Below, one piece after another: positions 5,904 through 11,845 of a stretch of 14,146 nt of DNA (positions are counted from its first letter, which is position 1; each line of letters starts with the position of its first letter). The DNA is from Deltaproteobacteria bacterium (GTDB taxonomy: Bacteria > Desulfobacterota > Desulfobulbia > Desulfobulbales > SURF-16). The DNA is taken from positions 1 to 14,146 of the forward strand of contig JAOZSN010000073.1 of assembly GCA_029939635.1 (NCBI GenBank), in the 5' to 3' direction. The position numbers and the translations under genes were made by a program. The notes beneath the pieces are model-generated. The model searched no databases. It saw only the letters and a program-made list of their open reading frames with translations, and was not told where the DNA came from.

Positions 5904-6443
5904 CTATTTGGCAAATGGCATACCAAGCGCCTTAAGCAGGAAATGACCTTCCTGATTTGTAGGGGCAGTGGTGGTTATTGTTATATTTAATCCTTTGATC
6001 TTATCAATCTTATCATAGTCGATCTCAGGGAAAATAATATGCTCATTAAGACCAAAGGTATAATTCCCTCTACCATCAAACCCTTTTGACTTAATACCGC
6101 GAAAATCACGGACACGAGGGAGAGCAATATTAATGAGCTTACTTAAAAACAGATACATCCGTTCGCCACGTAATGTCACCTTGGCACCAATGGGCATACC
6201 CTCGCGCAGTTTAAAGCCTGCAATAGATTTACGCGCCTTAGTTACCAGAGACTTCTGGCCTGCAATGGTGGTGAGTTCGTTGGACGCACCTTCAACAATC
6301 TTAGGGTTCCGTACGGCTTCACCAAGTCCCATATTGAGAGTAATCTTCTCAATTTTTGGTACTTGCATGATATTGGTGTAGCCAAATTCCTTCATTAATT
6401 CAGGAACGACTGTATCGGTATATATTTTTTTAATTTCTGACAT
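5904..6443 (-). CDS. rplE: 50S ribosomal protein L5
   Basis: A 179-residue 5S rRNA-binding protein of the central protuberance, which also contacts the P-site tRNA. Conserved stretches include QVPKIEKITLNMGLGEAV near 27-44, KARKSIAGFKLREGMPIG near 66-83 and FGLNEHIIFPEIDYDKI near 130-146. E. coli L5 has 179 residues, the same length. The start is ATG at 6443-6441, with GGAGGG 4-5 nt upstream. It lies 23 nt after rplX and 20 nt before rpsN. Nothing is unusual. Confidence 0.98.
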   Translation of the reverse strand: MSEIKKIYTDTVVPELMKEFGYTNIMQVPKIEKITLNMGLGEAVRNPKIVEGASNELTTIAGQKSLVTKARKSIAGFKLREGMPIGAKVTLRGERMYLFLSKLINIALPRVRDFRGIKSKGFDGRGNYTFGLNEHIIFPEIDYDKIDKIKGLNITITTTAPTNQEGHFLLKALGMPFAK

Positions 6444-6466
6444 GATTCCCTCCAGGACACGATCGG

Positions 6467-6796
6467 CTAGTCACCGATGGTTTCTCCGCATTTTTTACAA
6501 ACACGAACCTTCGTGCCATCCTCAAGCATACTTTTTTTAATCCGTACCGGGCCTGCACATTTCTCGCAGATAAGCATCAGATTAGAAACATGAATAGCTG
6601 CTTCTGTCTCAATAATGCCGCCTTCCTGGTTGGCCATACTGGGTTTAGTATGACGCTTGACGATATTGATCTTTTCAACAACGGCTTTATGATCGTTTGC
6701 CAAAATTTTTGATATTTTGCCAACCCGTCCCTTATCCTTACCGGCAATAACCTCAACCTGGTCATTAACCCGAAGGTAATTTTTCTCTGTCTGCAT
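6467..6796 (-). CDS. rplX: 50S ribosomal protein L24 with C-terminal zinc ribbon
   Basis: A 109-residue assembly-initiator protein of the large subunit that binds near the 5' end of 23S rRNA. A KOW motif lies near residues 11-40 (NDQVEVIAGKDKGRVGKI). The C-terminal half has two CxxC pairs, C77/C80 and C100/C103 (CEKC and CKKC), the ribbon seen in L24 of many bacteria but lost in E. coli. The start chosen is ATG at 6796-6794. An in-frame GTG two codons upstream is less likely because the GTGAGG Shine-Dalgarno would nearly touch it. The spacer from rplN is long (146 nt) and carries a 7-bp hairpin. Confidence 0.97.
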   Translation of the reverse strand: MQTEKNYLRVNDQVEVIAGKDKGRVGKISKILANDHKAVVEKINIVKRHTKPSMANQEGGIIETEAAIHVSNLMLICEKCAGPVRIKKSMLEDGTKVRVCKKCGETIGD

Positions 6797-6819
6797 CTGC
6801 ACGCCTCACCTATTATCAA

Positions 6820-6840
6820 ATCAAGGTTTCATGCCTTGAT
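6820..6840 (-). promoter_or_regulatory. Hairpin in the rplN-rplX spacer
   Basis: ATCAAGG (6820-6826) and CCTTGAT (6834-6840) are perfect inverted arms of 7 bp with a 7-nt loop. The stem ends 23 nt upstream of the rplX start. No U-run follows on the minus strand. The rest of this 146-nt spacer shows a CACC...GGTG inverted pair (6903-6906 and 6924-6927) and nothing coding. In E. coli, L14 and L24 genes are almost adjacent. Confidence 0.45.
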
Positions 6841-6942
6841 GTCAGTAACAAGATTAGTTAGAGTTTCTCAGGATTAAGACCTGATATAATCTCTTAAATG
6901 TAACACCAAGTACTTAGCAATACCGGTGTATTAGTACGTAAT

Positions 6943-7311
6943 TTACAGAACCTCAGGGGCAAGAGATATAATTTTCATATATCCTTGTGCCCGTAGTTCC
7001 CTAGCCACTGGGCCAAAAATCCTGGTGGCTAAAGGCTCACCGGAACTATTCAAGAGGACAGCGGCGTTCTCATCAAAACGAACAGAGGTATCATCCATCC
7101 GTTTTAATTCTTTAGCGGTCCGTACGATGACAGCACGCATGACATCACCTTTCTTGACCTTGGCGTGTGGAATTGCTTCCTTTATTGTCACGACTATTAC
7201 ATCACCGACTCCAGCATAACGCCTCCGAGTGCCACCGAGGACACGAATACACAAAACCTTCTTGGCACCGGAATTGTCAGCTACATTGAGTCTGCTTTCA
7301 GTTTGAATCAT
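6943..7311 (-). CDS. rplN: 50S ribosomal protein L14
   Basis: A 122-residue protein at the subunit interface. MIQTESRLNVADNSGAKKVL is the family start; KVKKGDVMRAVIVRTAKE (residues 52-69) and the segment RFDENAAVLLNSSGEPLATR (78-97) are typical, as is the end RELRAQGYMKIISLAPEVL. E. coli L14 has 123 residues. The start is ATG at 7311-7309; the Shine-Dalgarno in front is weak (GGTGAA). It opens the spc block, 62 nt downstream of rpsQ. No strong promoter could be seen in that gap, so it is probably read from upstream. Confidence 0.98.
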   Translation of the reverse strand: MIQTESRLNVADNSGAKKVLCIRVLGGTRRRYAGVGDVIVVTIKEAIPHAKVKKGDVMRAVIVRTAKELKRMDDTSVRFDENAAVLLNSSGEPLATRIFGPVARELRAQGYMKIISLAPEVL

Positions 7312-7373
7312 AATTTCACCAACTATTTATCTCTTCAGGCCTTAACACCCTACGGAGCGTGAACGAACAGGGG

Positions 7374-7634
7374 CTAGATAGCCTTCTCGACAACTTTAAT
7401 GACTCGCCAGCGTTTATTCTTACTCATGGGGCGACATTCCTGAATAATAATACGATCGCCAACAGCTGCGTCTTCGGCAGGATCATGGGCCATATACTGA
7501 TTGTTACGGCGCATAAATTTTCCATACAGCTTATGCTTAACGCGACGCTCGGTACGGACAACAACTGTTTTATCCATTTTATCACTGACTACAGTGCCGA
7601 CGAGGGTTCTTTTATTTGATTTTGTATCAGACAT
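7374..7634 (-). CDS. rpsQ: 30S ribosomal protein S17
   Basis: An 86-residue primary 16S rRNA-binding protein with an OB fold. RTLVGTVVSDKMDKTVVVRT lies at residues 9-28, KHKLYGKFMRR near 33-43 and VGDRIIIQECRPMSKNKRWR near 58-77, in the order known for S17. E. coli S17 has 84 residues. The start is ATG at 7634-7632 with GGAG about 6 nt upstream. It follows rpmC by 55 nt and is the last gene of the S10 block. Nothing is missing. Confidence 0.98.
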   Translation of the reverse strand: MSDTKSNKRTLVGTVVSDKMDKTVVVRTERRVKHKLYGKFMRRNNQYMAHDPAEDAAVGDRIIIQECRPMSKNKRWRVIKVVEKAI

Positions 7635-7676
7635 AGTATCTCCAGCCCTGGTTCATGATATAATGGGCAGGTCTTG

Positions 7677-7692
7677 TAGGCTTGGTAGCCTA
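7677..7692 (-). promoter_or_regulatory. Hairpin on the rpmC stop codon
   Basis: TAGGCT (minus 7692-7687) and AGCCTA (7682-7677) form a perfect 6-bp stem with a 4-nt loop (ACCA). The 5' arm begins with the rpmC TAG stop codon itself. No U-tract follows. A role in stop-codon or 3'-end handling is inference. Confidence 0.35.
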
Positions 7693-7878
7693 TTGCTGTT
7701 TTTCAGTAATTATAGTTTGGAATCTCGCGACTGTCTTACGTAACTGTTTAAGTACGCTCGGATTCTCTAAAGGACGGATAGAATGCTGAATCTTCAGCTT
7801 ACATAACTCTTCAGAGCTCTCTAGAGACTTGCTGCGTAACTCTTCGATTGATAGATCGCGCATTTCTGAGGGTTTCAT
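7690..7878 (-). CDS. rpmC: 50S ribosomal protein L29
   Basis: A 62-residue helical protein at the tunnel exit, next to L23, where chaperones and SRP dock. It starts MKPSEMRDLSIEELRSKS and has the family stretch LKIQHSIRPLENPSVLKQLR near 28-47, ending in an Arg/Lys-rich helix. L29 is usually 60-70 residues. The start is ATG at 7878-7876, and the rplP stop overlaps it by 4 nt (ATGA), so the two are likely coupled. Identity rests on the pattern and its fixed place between L16 and S17. Confidence 0.97.
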   Translation of the reverse strand: MKPSEMRDLSIEELRSKSLESSEELCKLKIQHSIRPLENPSVLKQLRKTVARFQTIITEKQQ

Positions 7879-8294
7879 ATCAATGTTTCCTTCTTGGATA
7901 TTACCTTTGTAGCAAAGGGAAGCTTATCACCAGCGAGTTTCAGTGCCTGACGAGCCACGTCTTCCTCTACTCCAGTAACCTCATACAAGATACGGCCAGA
8001 CTTAATCTGGGCGACCCAATACTCGGGACTACCTTTACCTTTACCCATGCGTGTTTCAGCGGGTTTTTTAGTGATAGGTTTATCAGGAAAAACCCTGATC
8101 CACATCTGACCGAGCCTTTTCATGGTACGGCTGATGGTGATACGTGCGGCCTCAATCTGACGAGCAGTAAGCTTGCCATTGGTTTGGGCCTTTAAGGCAA
8201 ATTCGCCGAAGCTGATCTTAGAGCCTCGATGCGCTACACCGCGCAACTTACCCTTCATCACTTTTCTATGTTTAACTTTCTTAGGACTCAGCAT
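7875..8294 (-). CDS. rplP: 50S ribosomal protein L16
   Basis: A 139-residue protein near the A-site tRNA elbow. It opens MLSPKKVKHRKVMKGKLRGV. The block ARQIEAARITISRTMKRLGQ at residues 44-63 and the loop ETRMGKGKGSPEYWVAQI are typical. The arginine of the RMGKGKG loop, hydroxylated in E. coli L16 (R81), is kept. E. coli L16 has 136 residues. The start is ATG at 8294-8292 with a weak GGTG upstream. The stop overlaps the rpmC start. The preceding 119-nt spacer after rpsC contains a repeat cluster. Confidence 0.98.
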   Translation of the reverse strand: MLSPKKVKHRKVMKGKLRGVAHRGSKISFGEFALKAQTNGKLTARQIEAARITISRTMKRLGQMWIRVFPDKPITKKPAETRMGKGKGSPEYWVAQIKSGRILYEVTGVEEDVARQALKLAGDKLPFATKVISKKETLI

Positions 8295-8312
8295 GTAAAC
8301 ACCTATAACACA

Positions 8313-8401
8313 AGTTATCAGTTGTCAGTTGCTAGTTATCAGTAAAGAAATGATCTTATTAATAAAAAAACCAAACCTGTTAACTGATAACCGATAACTA
8401 G
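8313..8401. repeat. Repeat cluster with GTTATC/GATAAC motifs between rpsC and rplP
   Basis: The 18-nt arm AGTTATCAGTTGTCAGTT (8313-8330) is complementary to AACTGATAACCGATAACT (8382-8399) except at 2 positions, one a G-U on the minus strand. A second copy, CTAGTTATC (8332-8340), perfectly pairs with GATAACTAG (8393-8401). AGTTATCAGT occurs twice in direct orientation (8313-8322 and 8334-8343). Between the arms is AT-rich DNA with a run of seven A. The look is that of REP-like dispersed palindromic repeats known from many bacteria. Whether copies exist elsewhere cannot be seen here. Confidence 0.65.
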
Positions 8402-8413
8402 ATACTTTCGTTT

Positions 8414-9064
8414 TTACTCTTCTACCAGATCGGTTTCTTTGAGTACTTCACCGTTAAAAATCCAAACCTTAACGCCAATGATTCCGTAGGTTGTAGCTGC
8501 TTCGGCAAATCCGTAATCAATGTCTGCCCGTAAGGTATGAAGGGGTACACGACCTTCACGAACCCACTCACGACGAGCCATTTCAGCACCACCCAGGCGA
8601 CCGGAGCAGGATATTTTAATACCTTTAGCTCCGAACTTCAAGGCGATATTTACTGTCTTTTTCATGGCGCGGCGAAAAGCAACACGACGTTCAAGCTGTA
8701 AGGCAATATTTTCAGCCACAAGTTGCGCATCAGCCTCAGGGCGACGAACCTCTTGAATATCAACAAGACAAGGTTTATTGACAAGACGCTCAAGATCACG
8801 CTTTAAAGCCTCAATCTCTATACCTTTCTTACCAATAACAATGCCAGGACGAGCAGTATGTAACTTAATCCTTACTTTGTCACCGGTCCGGGCAATATGT
8901 ATCTTGGCGATACCCGCATGGTAGACCCGCTTTTTAATGAATTTACGGATCTTCTGGTCTTCAATGAGGTTACTGGCATAATCCTTCTTGTCAGCATACC
9001 AATTTGATTCCCAGGAACGGGTAATATTCAGTCGTAGACCTATGGGATTAACTTTTTGGCCCAA
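8414..9064 (-). CDS. rpsC: 30S ribosomal protein S3
   Basis: A 216-residue protein of the 30S head at the mRNA entry channel. The N-terminal type II KH domain has its GKKG loop at residues 78-81 (in RPGIVIGKKGIEI), and the C-terminal domain carries SCSGRLGGAEMARREWVREG and HTLRADIDYGFAEA. E. coli S3 has 233 residues; the difference is a shorter C-terminal tail, common in other bacteria. The start is TTG at 9064-9062 (MGQKVNPIGLRLN), with GGAGG upstream; no in-frame ATG fits the family start. It lies 42 nt after rplV and 119 nt before rplP. Confidence 0.98.
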   Translation of the reverse strand: MGQKVNPIGLRLNITRSWESNWYADKKDYASNLIEDQKIRKFIKKRVYHAGIAKIHIARTGDKVRIKLHTARPGIVIGKKGIEIEALKRDLERLVNKPCLVDIQEVRRPEADAQLVAENIALQLERRVAFRRAMKKTVNIALKFGAKGIKISCSGRLGGAEMARREWVREGRVPLHTLRADIDYGFAEAATTYGIIGVKVWIFNGEVLKETDLVEE

Positions 9065-9106
9065 AACACTCCTCCATATCTCTGCAACGAATGCAGATAT
9101 TGATTT

Positions 9107-9439
9107 CTATTGCTCGTCGAGAACAATTGTTATGTGACTTGTTCTCTTCAAAATTTTGGTTGCACGTCCCATGGCACGGGGGCGAATACGTTTCAACATT
9201 GGTCCGCCATCAACGAAAATGGTCTTCACAAAAAGATTATCCACGTCAATGGTGTCATTCTGTGTGGCATTAGCGATGGCAGACTCCAAAACCTTACGCA
9301 GTATACGGGCACCCTTCTTGGGGGTAAACCTGAGGGTAGTAACCGCCTCTTCAACATGTTTGCCTCGGATCATATCTGCGACAAGACGTGCCTTCTGGGG
9401 GGATATCCGGATAAATTTGGCTCTGGCCTTTGCTTCCAT
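9107..9439 (-). CDS. rplV: 50S ribosomal protein L22
   Basis: A 110-residue protein whose beta-hairpin lines the nascent-peptide tunnel beside L4. It has the block FIRISPQKARLVADMIRGKH near residues 9-28 and the hairpin PMLKRIRPRAMGRATKILKR near 79-98, ending HITIVLDEQ. Length equals E. coli L22 (110). The start chosen is ATG at 9439-9437 (MEAKARAKF), with GGAG 9 nt upstream. The frame stays open to 9472, but that segment includes hairpin DNA and matches nothing. It lies 109 nt after rpsS, behind a bulged hairpin. Confidence 0.98.
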   Translation of the reverse strand: MEAKARAKFIRISPQKARLVADMIRGKHVEEAVTTLRFTPKKGARILRKVLESAIANATQNDTIDVDNLFVKTIFVDGGPMLKRIRPRAMGRATKILKRTSHITIVLDEQ

Positions 9440-9458
9440 ATCTATTCTCCAGCAATAT

Positions 9459-9479
9459 GACCTAGAGTACACTCAGGTC
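9459..9479 (-). promoter_or_regulatory. Bulged hairpin upstream of rplV
   Basis: GACCT-a-GAG (9459-9467) and CTCAGGTC (9472-9479) pair over 8 bp with one bulged A and a TACA loop. It ends 20 nt upstream of the rplV ATG. The same 109-nt spacer has GCTGC (9508-9512) opposite GCAGC (9533-9537). No U-tract or good promoter was found. The stem could affect rplV translation; this is inference. Confidence 0.4.
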
Positions 9480-9548
9480 GAATCACTTATTTATCAAACG
9501 CTTTACCGCTGCCCGTCAGAAATAGATCCCTAGCAGCAAGTAAGCTTA

Positions 9549-9824
9549 TTAACGGCGGCCCTTCCTATCAGAGGCGTGGCCATAGTAGGTACGAGTTGGT
9601 GAAAATTCACCAAGTTTCTGTCCTACCATATTCTCAGAAATAAATACTGGGATGAACTTGCGACCATTATGGACCGCTATGGTTAACCCAACCATCTCTG
9701 GGAAAATCGCTGAACGCCTTGACCAAGTCTTAATAACCTTACGGGAACTTGATTCAAGGGCGTTATTAACCTTTTTCATTAAATGGCCATCAATAAAGGG
9801 GCCCTTTTTAATTGAACGAGACAT
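9549..9824 (-). CDS. rpsS: 30S ribosomal protein S19
   Basis: A 91-residue protein of the 30S head that pairs with S13 near the tRNA and bridge regions. MSRSIKKGPFIDGHLMKKV is the standard start; KTWSRRSAIFPEMVGLTIAV (33-52), HNGRKFIPVFISENMVGQKL (53-72) and GEFSPTRTYYGHASDRKGRR (72-91) complete the pattern. E. coli S19 has 92 residues. The start is ATG at 9824-9822 with GGTGAG upstream. It follows rplB by only 14 nt. Nothing is unusual. Confidence 0.98.
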   Translation of the reverse strand: MSRSIKKGPFIDGHLMKKVNNALESSSRKVIKTWSRRSAIFPEMVGLTIAVHNGRKFIPVFISENMVGQKLGEFSPTRTYYGHASDRKGRR

Positions 9825-9838
9825 TATCTACTCACCAT

Positions 9839-10663
9839 TTATGAACGTTTCTTAACAATAAATTTATCAGACGACTTGTTAGTACGAGTCTTATAGCCCT
9901 TAGTGGGAACACCCCAAGGAGTACAAGGATGACGGCCACCAGAACTCTTACCCTCACCACCACCCATTGGATGATCATGGGGATTCATGGCAACACCACG
10001 AACCTTAGGACGACGACCCTTCCAACGTGTACGACCAGCCTTACCTAATTTCTGACGGTCATGGAGGATATTACCAATCTGACCAATACAGGCACGACAT
10101 AAATTATGGAACTTACGAACCTCACCAGAGGGAAGCTTGACAAGGACATAATCACCCTCCTTGGCCATAAGCTGTGCTGCTGTTCCTGCACTGCGTACAA
10201 GCTGAGCACCCTTACCGATCTTCATCTCAACATTGTGAATGATAGTACCAAGGGGGATGTTCGCCATGGGCAAACAGTTACCAAACTTTACATCAGCATC
10301 ATCGCCAGACATGACAGTATCACCAACCGCTATGCCATGAGGGGAGAGAATATAACTCTTCTCACCATCAGCATAAAAAAGCAGGGCAATATTTGCGGTA
10401 CGATTAGGATCATACTCAATACTGGCAACCCGAGCAGGAATATTAACCTTGTTGCGCTTGAAGTCGATAACTCGATACTTGCGCTTGTGACCACCGCCAA
10501 TATGGCGAGAAGTTACGCGGCCATAATTGTTACGGCCACCAGTTCTCTTCTTAGAACGAACAAGAGATTTCTCTGGGCCACCCTTGGACAATTCAGGGTC
10601 AAGGATTGATATATAATTCCTTCTACCAGGGGATGTAGGTTTATAGGTCTTTAATGTAGCCAT
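9839..10663 (-). CDS. rplB: 50S ribosomal protein L2
   Basis: A 274-residue protein, one of the most conserved of the ribosome, needed for subunit joining and the peptidyl transferase centre. An OB fold and an SH3-like barrel lie in the middle (IEYDPNRTANIALLFYADG near 82-100; GTIIHNVEMKIGKGAQLVRS near 139-158). The C-terminus has VRGVAMNPHDHP (221-232) followed by MGGGEGKSSGGRHPCTPWG. The histidine equivalent to E. coli His229 is kept as H231. Two residues on, where E. coli has a second histidine (DHPHGGGEG), this protein has Met (M233). E. coli L2 has 273 residues. The start is ATG at 10663-10661, with GGGA upstream. The 126-nt spacer after rplW is long. Confidence 0.98.
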   Translation of the reverse strand: MATLKTYKPTSPGRRNYISILDPELSKGGPEKSLVRSKKRTGGRNNYGRVTSRHIGGGHKRKYRVIDFKRNKVNIPARVASIEYDPNRTANIALLFYADGEKSYILSPHGIAVGDTVMSGDDADVKFGNCLPMANIPLGTIIHNVEMKIGKGAQLVRSAGTAAQLMAKEGDYVLVKLPSGEVRKFHNLCRACIGQIGNILHDRQKLGKAGRTRWKGRRPKVRGVAMNPHDHPMGGGEGKSSGGRHPCTPWGVPTKGYKTRTNKSSDKFIVKKRS

Positions 10664-10688
10664 TTTTTATCCCGAATATTTATTTTGC

Positions 10689-10744
10689 TTGCCTTCGTCT
10701 CGATATCCAAATCATTAATAGAAGTGATATGAGGAGGAAGGCAA
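10689..10744 (-). promoter_or_regulatory. Inverted repeat in the rplW-rplB spacer
   Basis: TTGCCTTC (10689-10696) and GAAGGCAA (10737-10744) are perfect 8-bp arms 40 nt apart. Inside, ATATC (10703-10707) can pair with GATAT (10726-10730). The plus-strand sequence GAGGAGGAAGG (10731-10741) reads on the transcript as CCTTCCTCCTC, which resembles the anti-Shine-Dalgarno of 16S rRNA. The 3' arm ends about 25 nt before the rplB start. The role is unknown. Confidence 0.4.
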
Positions 10745-10789
10745 TGCATTCTCTTCAAAAAATCTGAGCAGTTTTTCCAACTAGTGGCT

Positions 10790-11080
10790 TTACAGCTCGT
10801 CGAGGAAGTCGATGGAGTCACCCTCAGCAAGGGAAACAACAGCCTTTTTCCAATTTGAACGTCGTCCAGCATGCTTACCCATGCGCTTCTTCTTACCGGT
10901 CATGTTACAGGTCCGTACTTTGAGGACATTAACATTAAACAGGCTTTCAACGGCGTTCTTAATTTCATGCTTATTAGCTTGCGGGTCAACCTTGAAGGTG
11001 ATCTGATTATCCATTTCCTGGAGAGTCATTCCCTTCTCAGTGAGACAAGGCTTTTTTATAACAGTATATACGTTACTCAT
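10790..11080 (-). CDS. rplW: 50S ribosomal protein L23
   Basis: A 96-residue protein at the tunnel exit, the docking site of trigger factor and SRP. VIKKPCLTEKGMTLQEMDNQ lies at 7-26 and ITFKVDPQANKHEIKNAVES at 27-46; the RNA-binding basic loop TGKKKRMGKHAGRRSNWKKA follows near 61-80, and the end is SIDFLDEL. E. coli L23 has 100 residues. The start is ATG at 11080-11078, overlapping the rplD stop by 4 nt (ATGA), with GAGGAG upstream inside rplD. Coupling with rplD is likely. Confidence 0.98.
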   Translation of the reverse strand: MSNVYTVIKKPCLTEKGMTLQEMDNQITFKVDPQANKHEIKNAVESLFNVNVLKVRTCNMTGKKKRMGKHAGRRSNWKKAVVSLAEGDSIDFLDEL

Positions 11081-11700
11081 GACAGTAATCTCTCCTCAAG
11101 TTTAGCAATACTTGACTGGACAAGAACAAGCTTCTTGTGGAGCAGAATATCATAAACATTCAACCCAGCCACAGGCAGTACTTTGACGTTGGGAATGTTG
11201 CGTGAGGACTTATCAAGGATGACGTCATGGTCTGCTACGATGAACAAGCAGTTATCAGCATCAAGCTGGGTCATGATGTTTTTGAACTCTTTGGACTTGA
11301 TATCAGCCATCTCAAGATTATCAAGAACAACCAGACGTTCCTCAGCCAGGCGGGTAGACAGGGCCATTTTCAGACCTTGACGACGAACCTTCTTGGGCAA
11401 CTTATAACTATAGTCGCGTGGCTTAGGGCCAAAAGTAGTACCACCACCTCTCCATACTGGAGAACGACGATTACCAGCACGAGCCCGACCTGTTCCTTTC
11501 TGACGCCACGGCTTGGCACCTGAGCCAGAGACCTCGATACGAGTCTTGGTACAGGCATTACCGGAACGACGATTAGCACGTTGCATTCTGACAATATCAT
11601 GGAGAATATGGGTCTTAACCTCAACCCCAAAGAGGTCATCATTTAAGGTGATGTCCCCTACTTTTTCATTTTGTATATTATAAATTTGAGCTTCGGCCAT
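11077..11700 (-). CDS. rplD: 50S ribosomal protein L4
   Basis: A 207-residue protein lining the peptide tunnel; in E. coli it also represses the S10 operon. The extended tunnel loop is clear: GSGAKPWRQKGTGRARAGNR near 59-78, then RSPVWRGGGTTFGPKPRDYS near 79-98. The C-terminal part ends KLEERLLS. The start chosen is ATG at 11700-11698 (MAEAQIYNIQ), with GGGAG 8 nt upstream. An in-frame GTG two codons earlier would leave only 2 nt to that site. E. coli L4 has 201 residues. It lies 145 nt after rplC. I cannot identify an E. coli-type L4 leader in front of rpsJ. Confidence 0.98.
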   Translation of the reverse strand: MAEAQIYNIQNEKVGDITLNDDLFGVEVKTHILHDIVRMQRANRRSGNACTKTRIEVSGSGAKPWRQKGTGRARAGNRRSPVWRGGGTTFGPKPRDYSYKLPKKVRRQGLKMALSTRLAEERLVVLDNLEMADIKSKEFKNIMTQLDADNCLFIVADHDVILDKSSRNIPNVKVLPVAGLNVYDILLHKKLVLVQSSIAKLEERLLS

Positions 11701-11740
11701 CTTCACGGCTCCCTTACAGTTTACTTAGTTGTAATTTTAG

Positions 11741-11824
11741 CCAGCAAAAGTCTTATGCTGGTACAAACCAAGTAGGCTAACGCCCGTGTCTTTCGAAAAT
11801 TCCTGCTCCTGACAATGAAGTCAG
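11741..11824 (-). promoter_or_regulatory. Two hairpins in the rplC-rplD spacer
   Basis: CCAGCA (11741-11746) and TGCTGG (11756-11761) form a 6-bp stem with a 9-nt loop; on the transcript it is followed by CTAAAATT, a poor U-tract. CTGAC (11809-11813) and GTCAG (11820-11824) form a second, 5-bp stem. The 8-mer CTGACAAT occurs twice, 30 nt apart (11809 and 11839), the second touching the rplC stop. The 145-nt spacer has no ORF that looks real. Confidence 0.4.
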
Positions 11825-11845
11825 CAACCGACATGACACTGACAA

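Noticed and set aside
7659..7664. TATAAT on the plus strand, also seen in several other spacers (near 72, 652, 2832, 5180, 6884)
   Set aside because: No acceptable -35 at 16-18 bp in those I checked; AT-rich spacers give such hexamers by chance, so antisense promoters are not claimed.
9440..9472. 11-codon N-terminal extension of rplV
   Set aside because: It runs through the hairpin DNA, has no family match, and the ATG at 9439 is preceded by GGAG and gives the normal 110-residue length.
10106..10609. Plus-strand open frame of 167 codons within rplB
   Set aside because: It is the complement of a highly conserved gene, has no start signal and no recognisable domain; a shadow frame.
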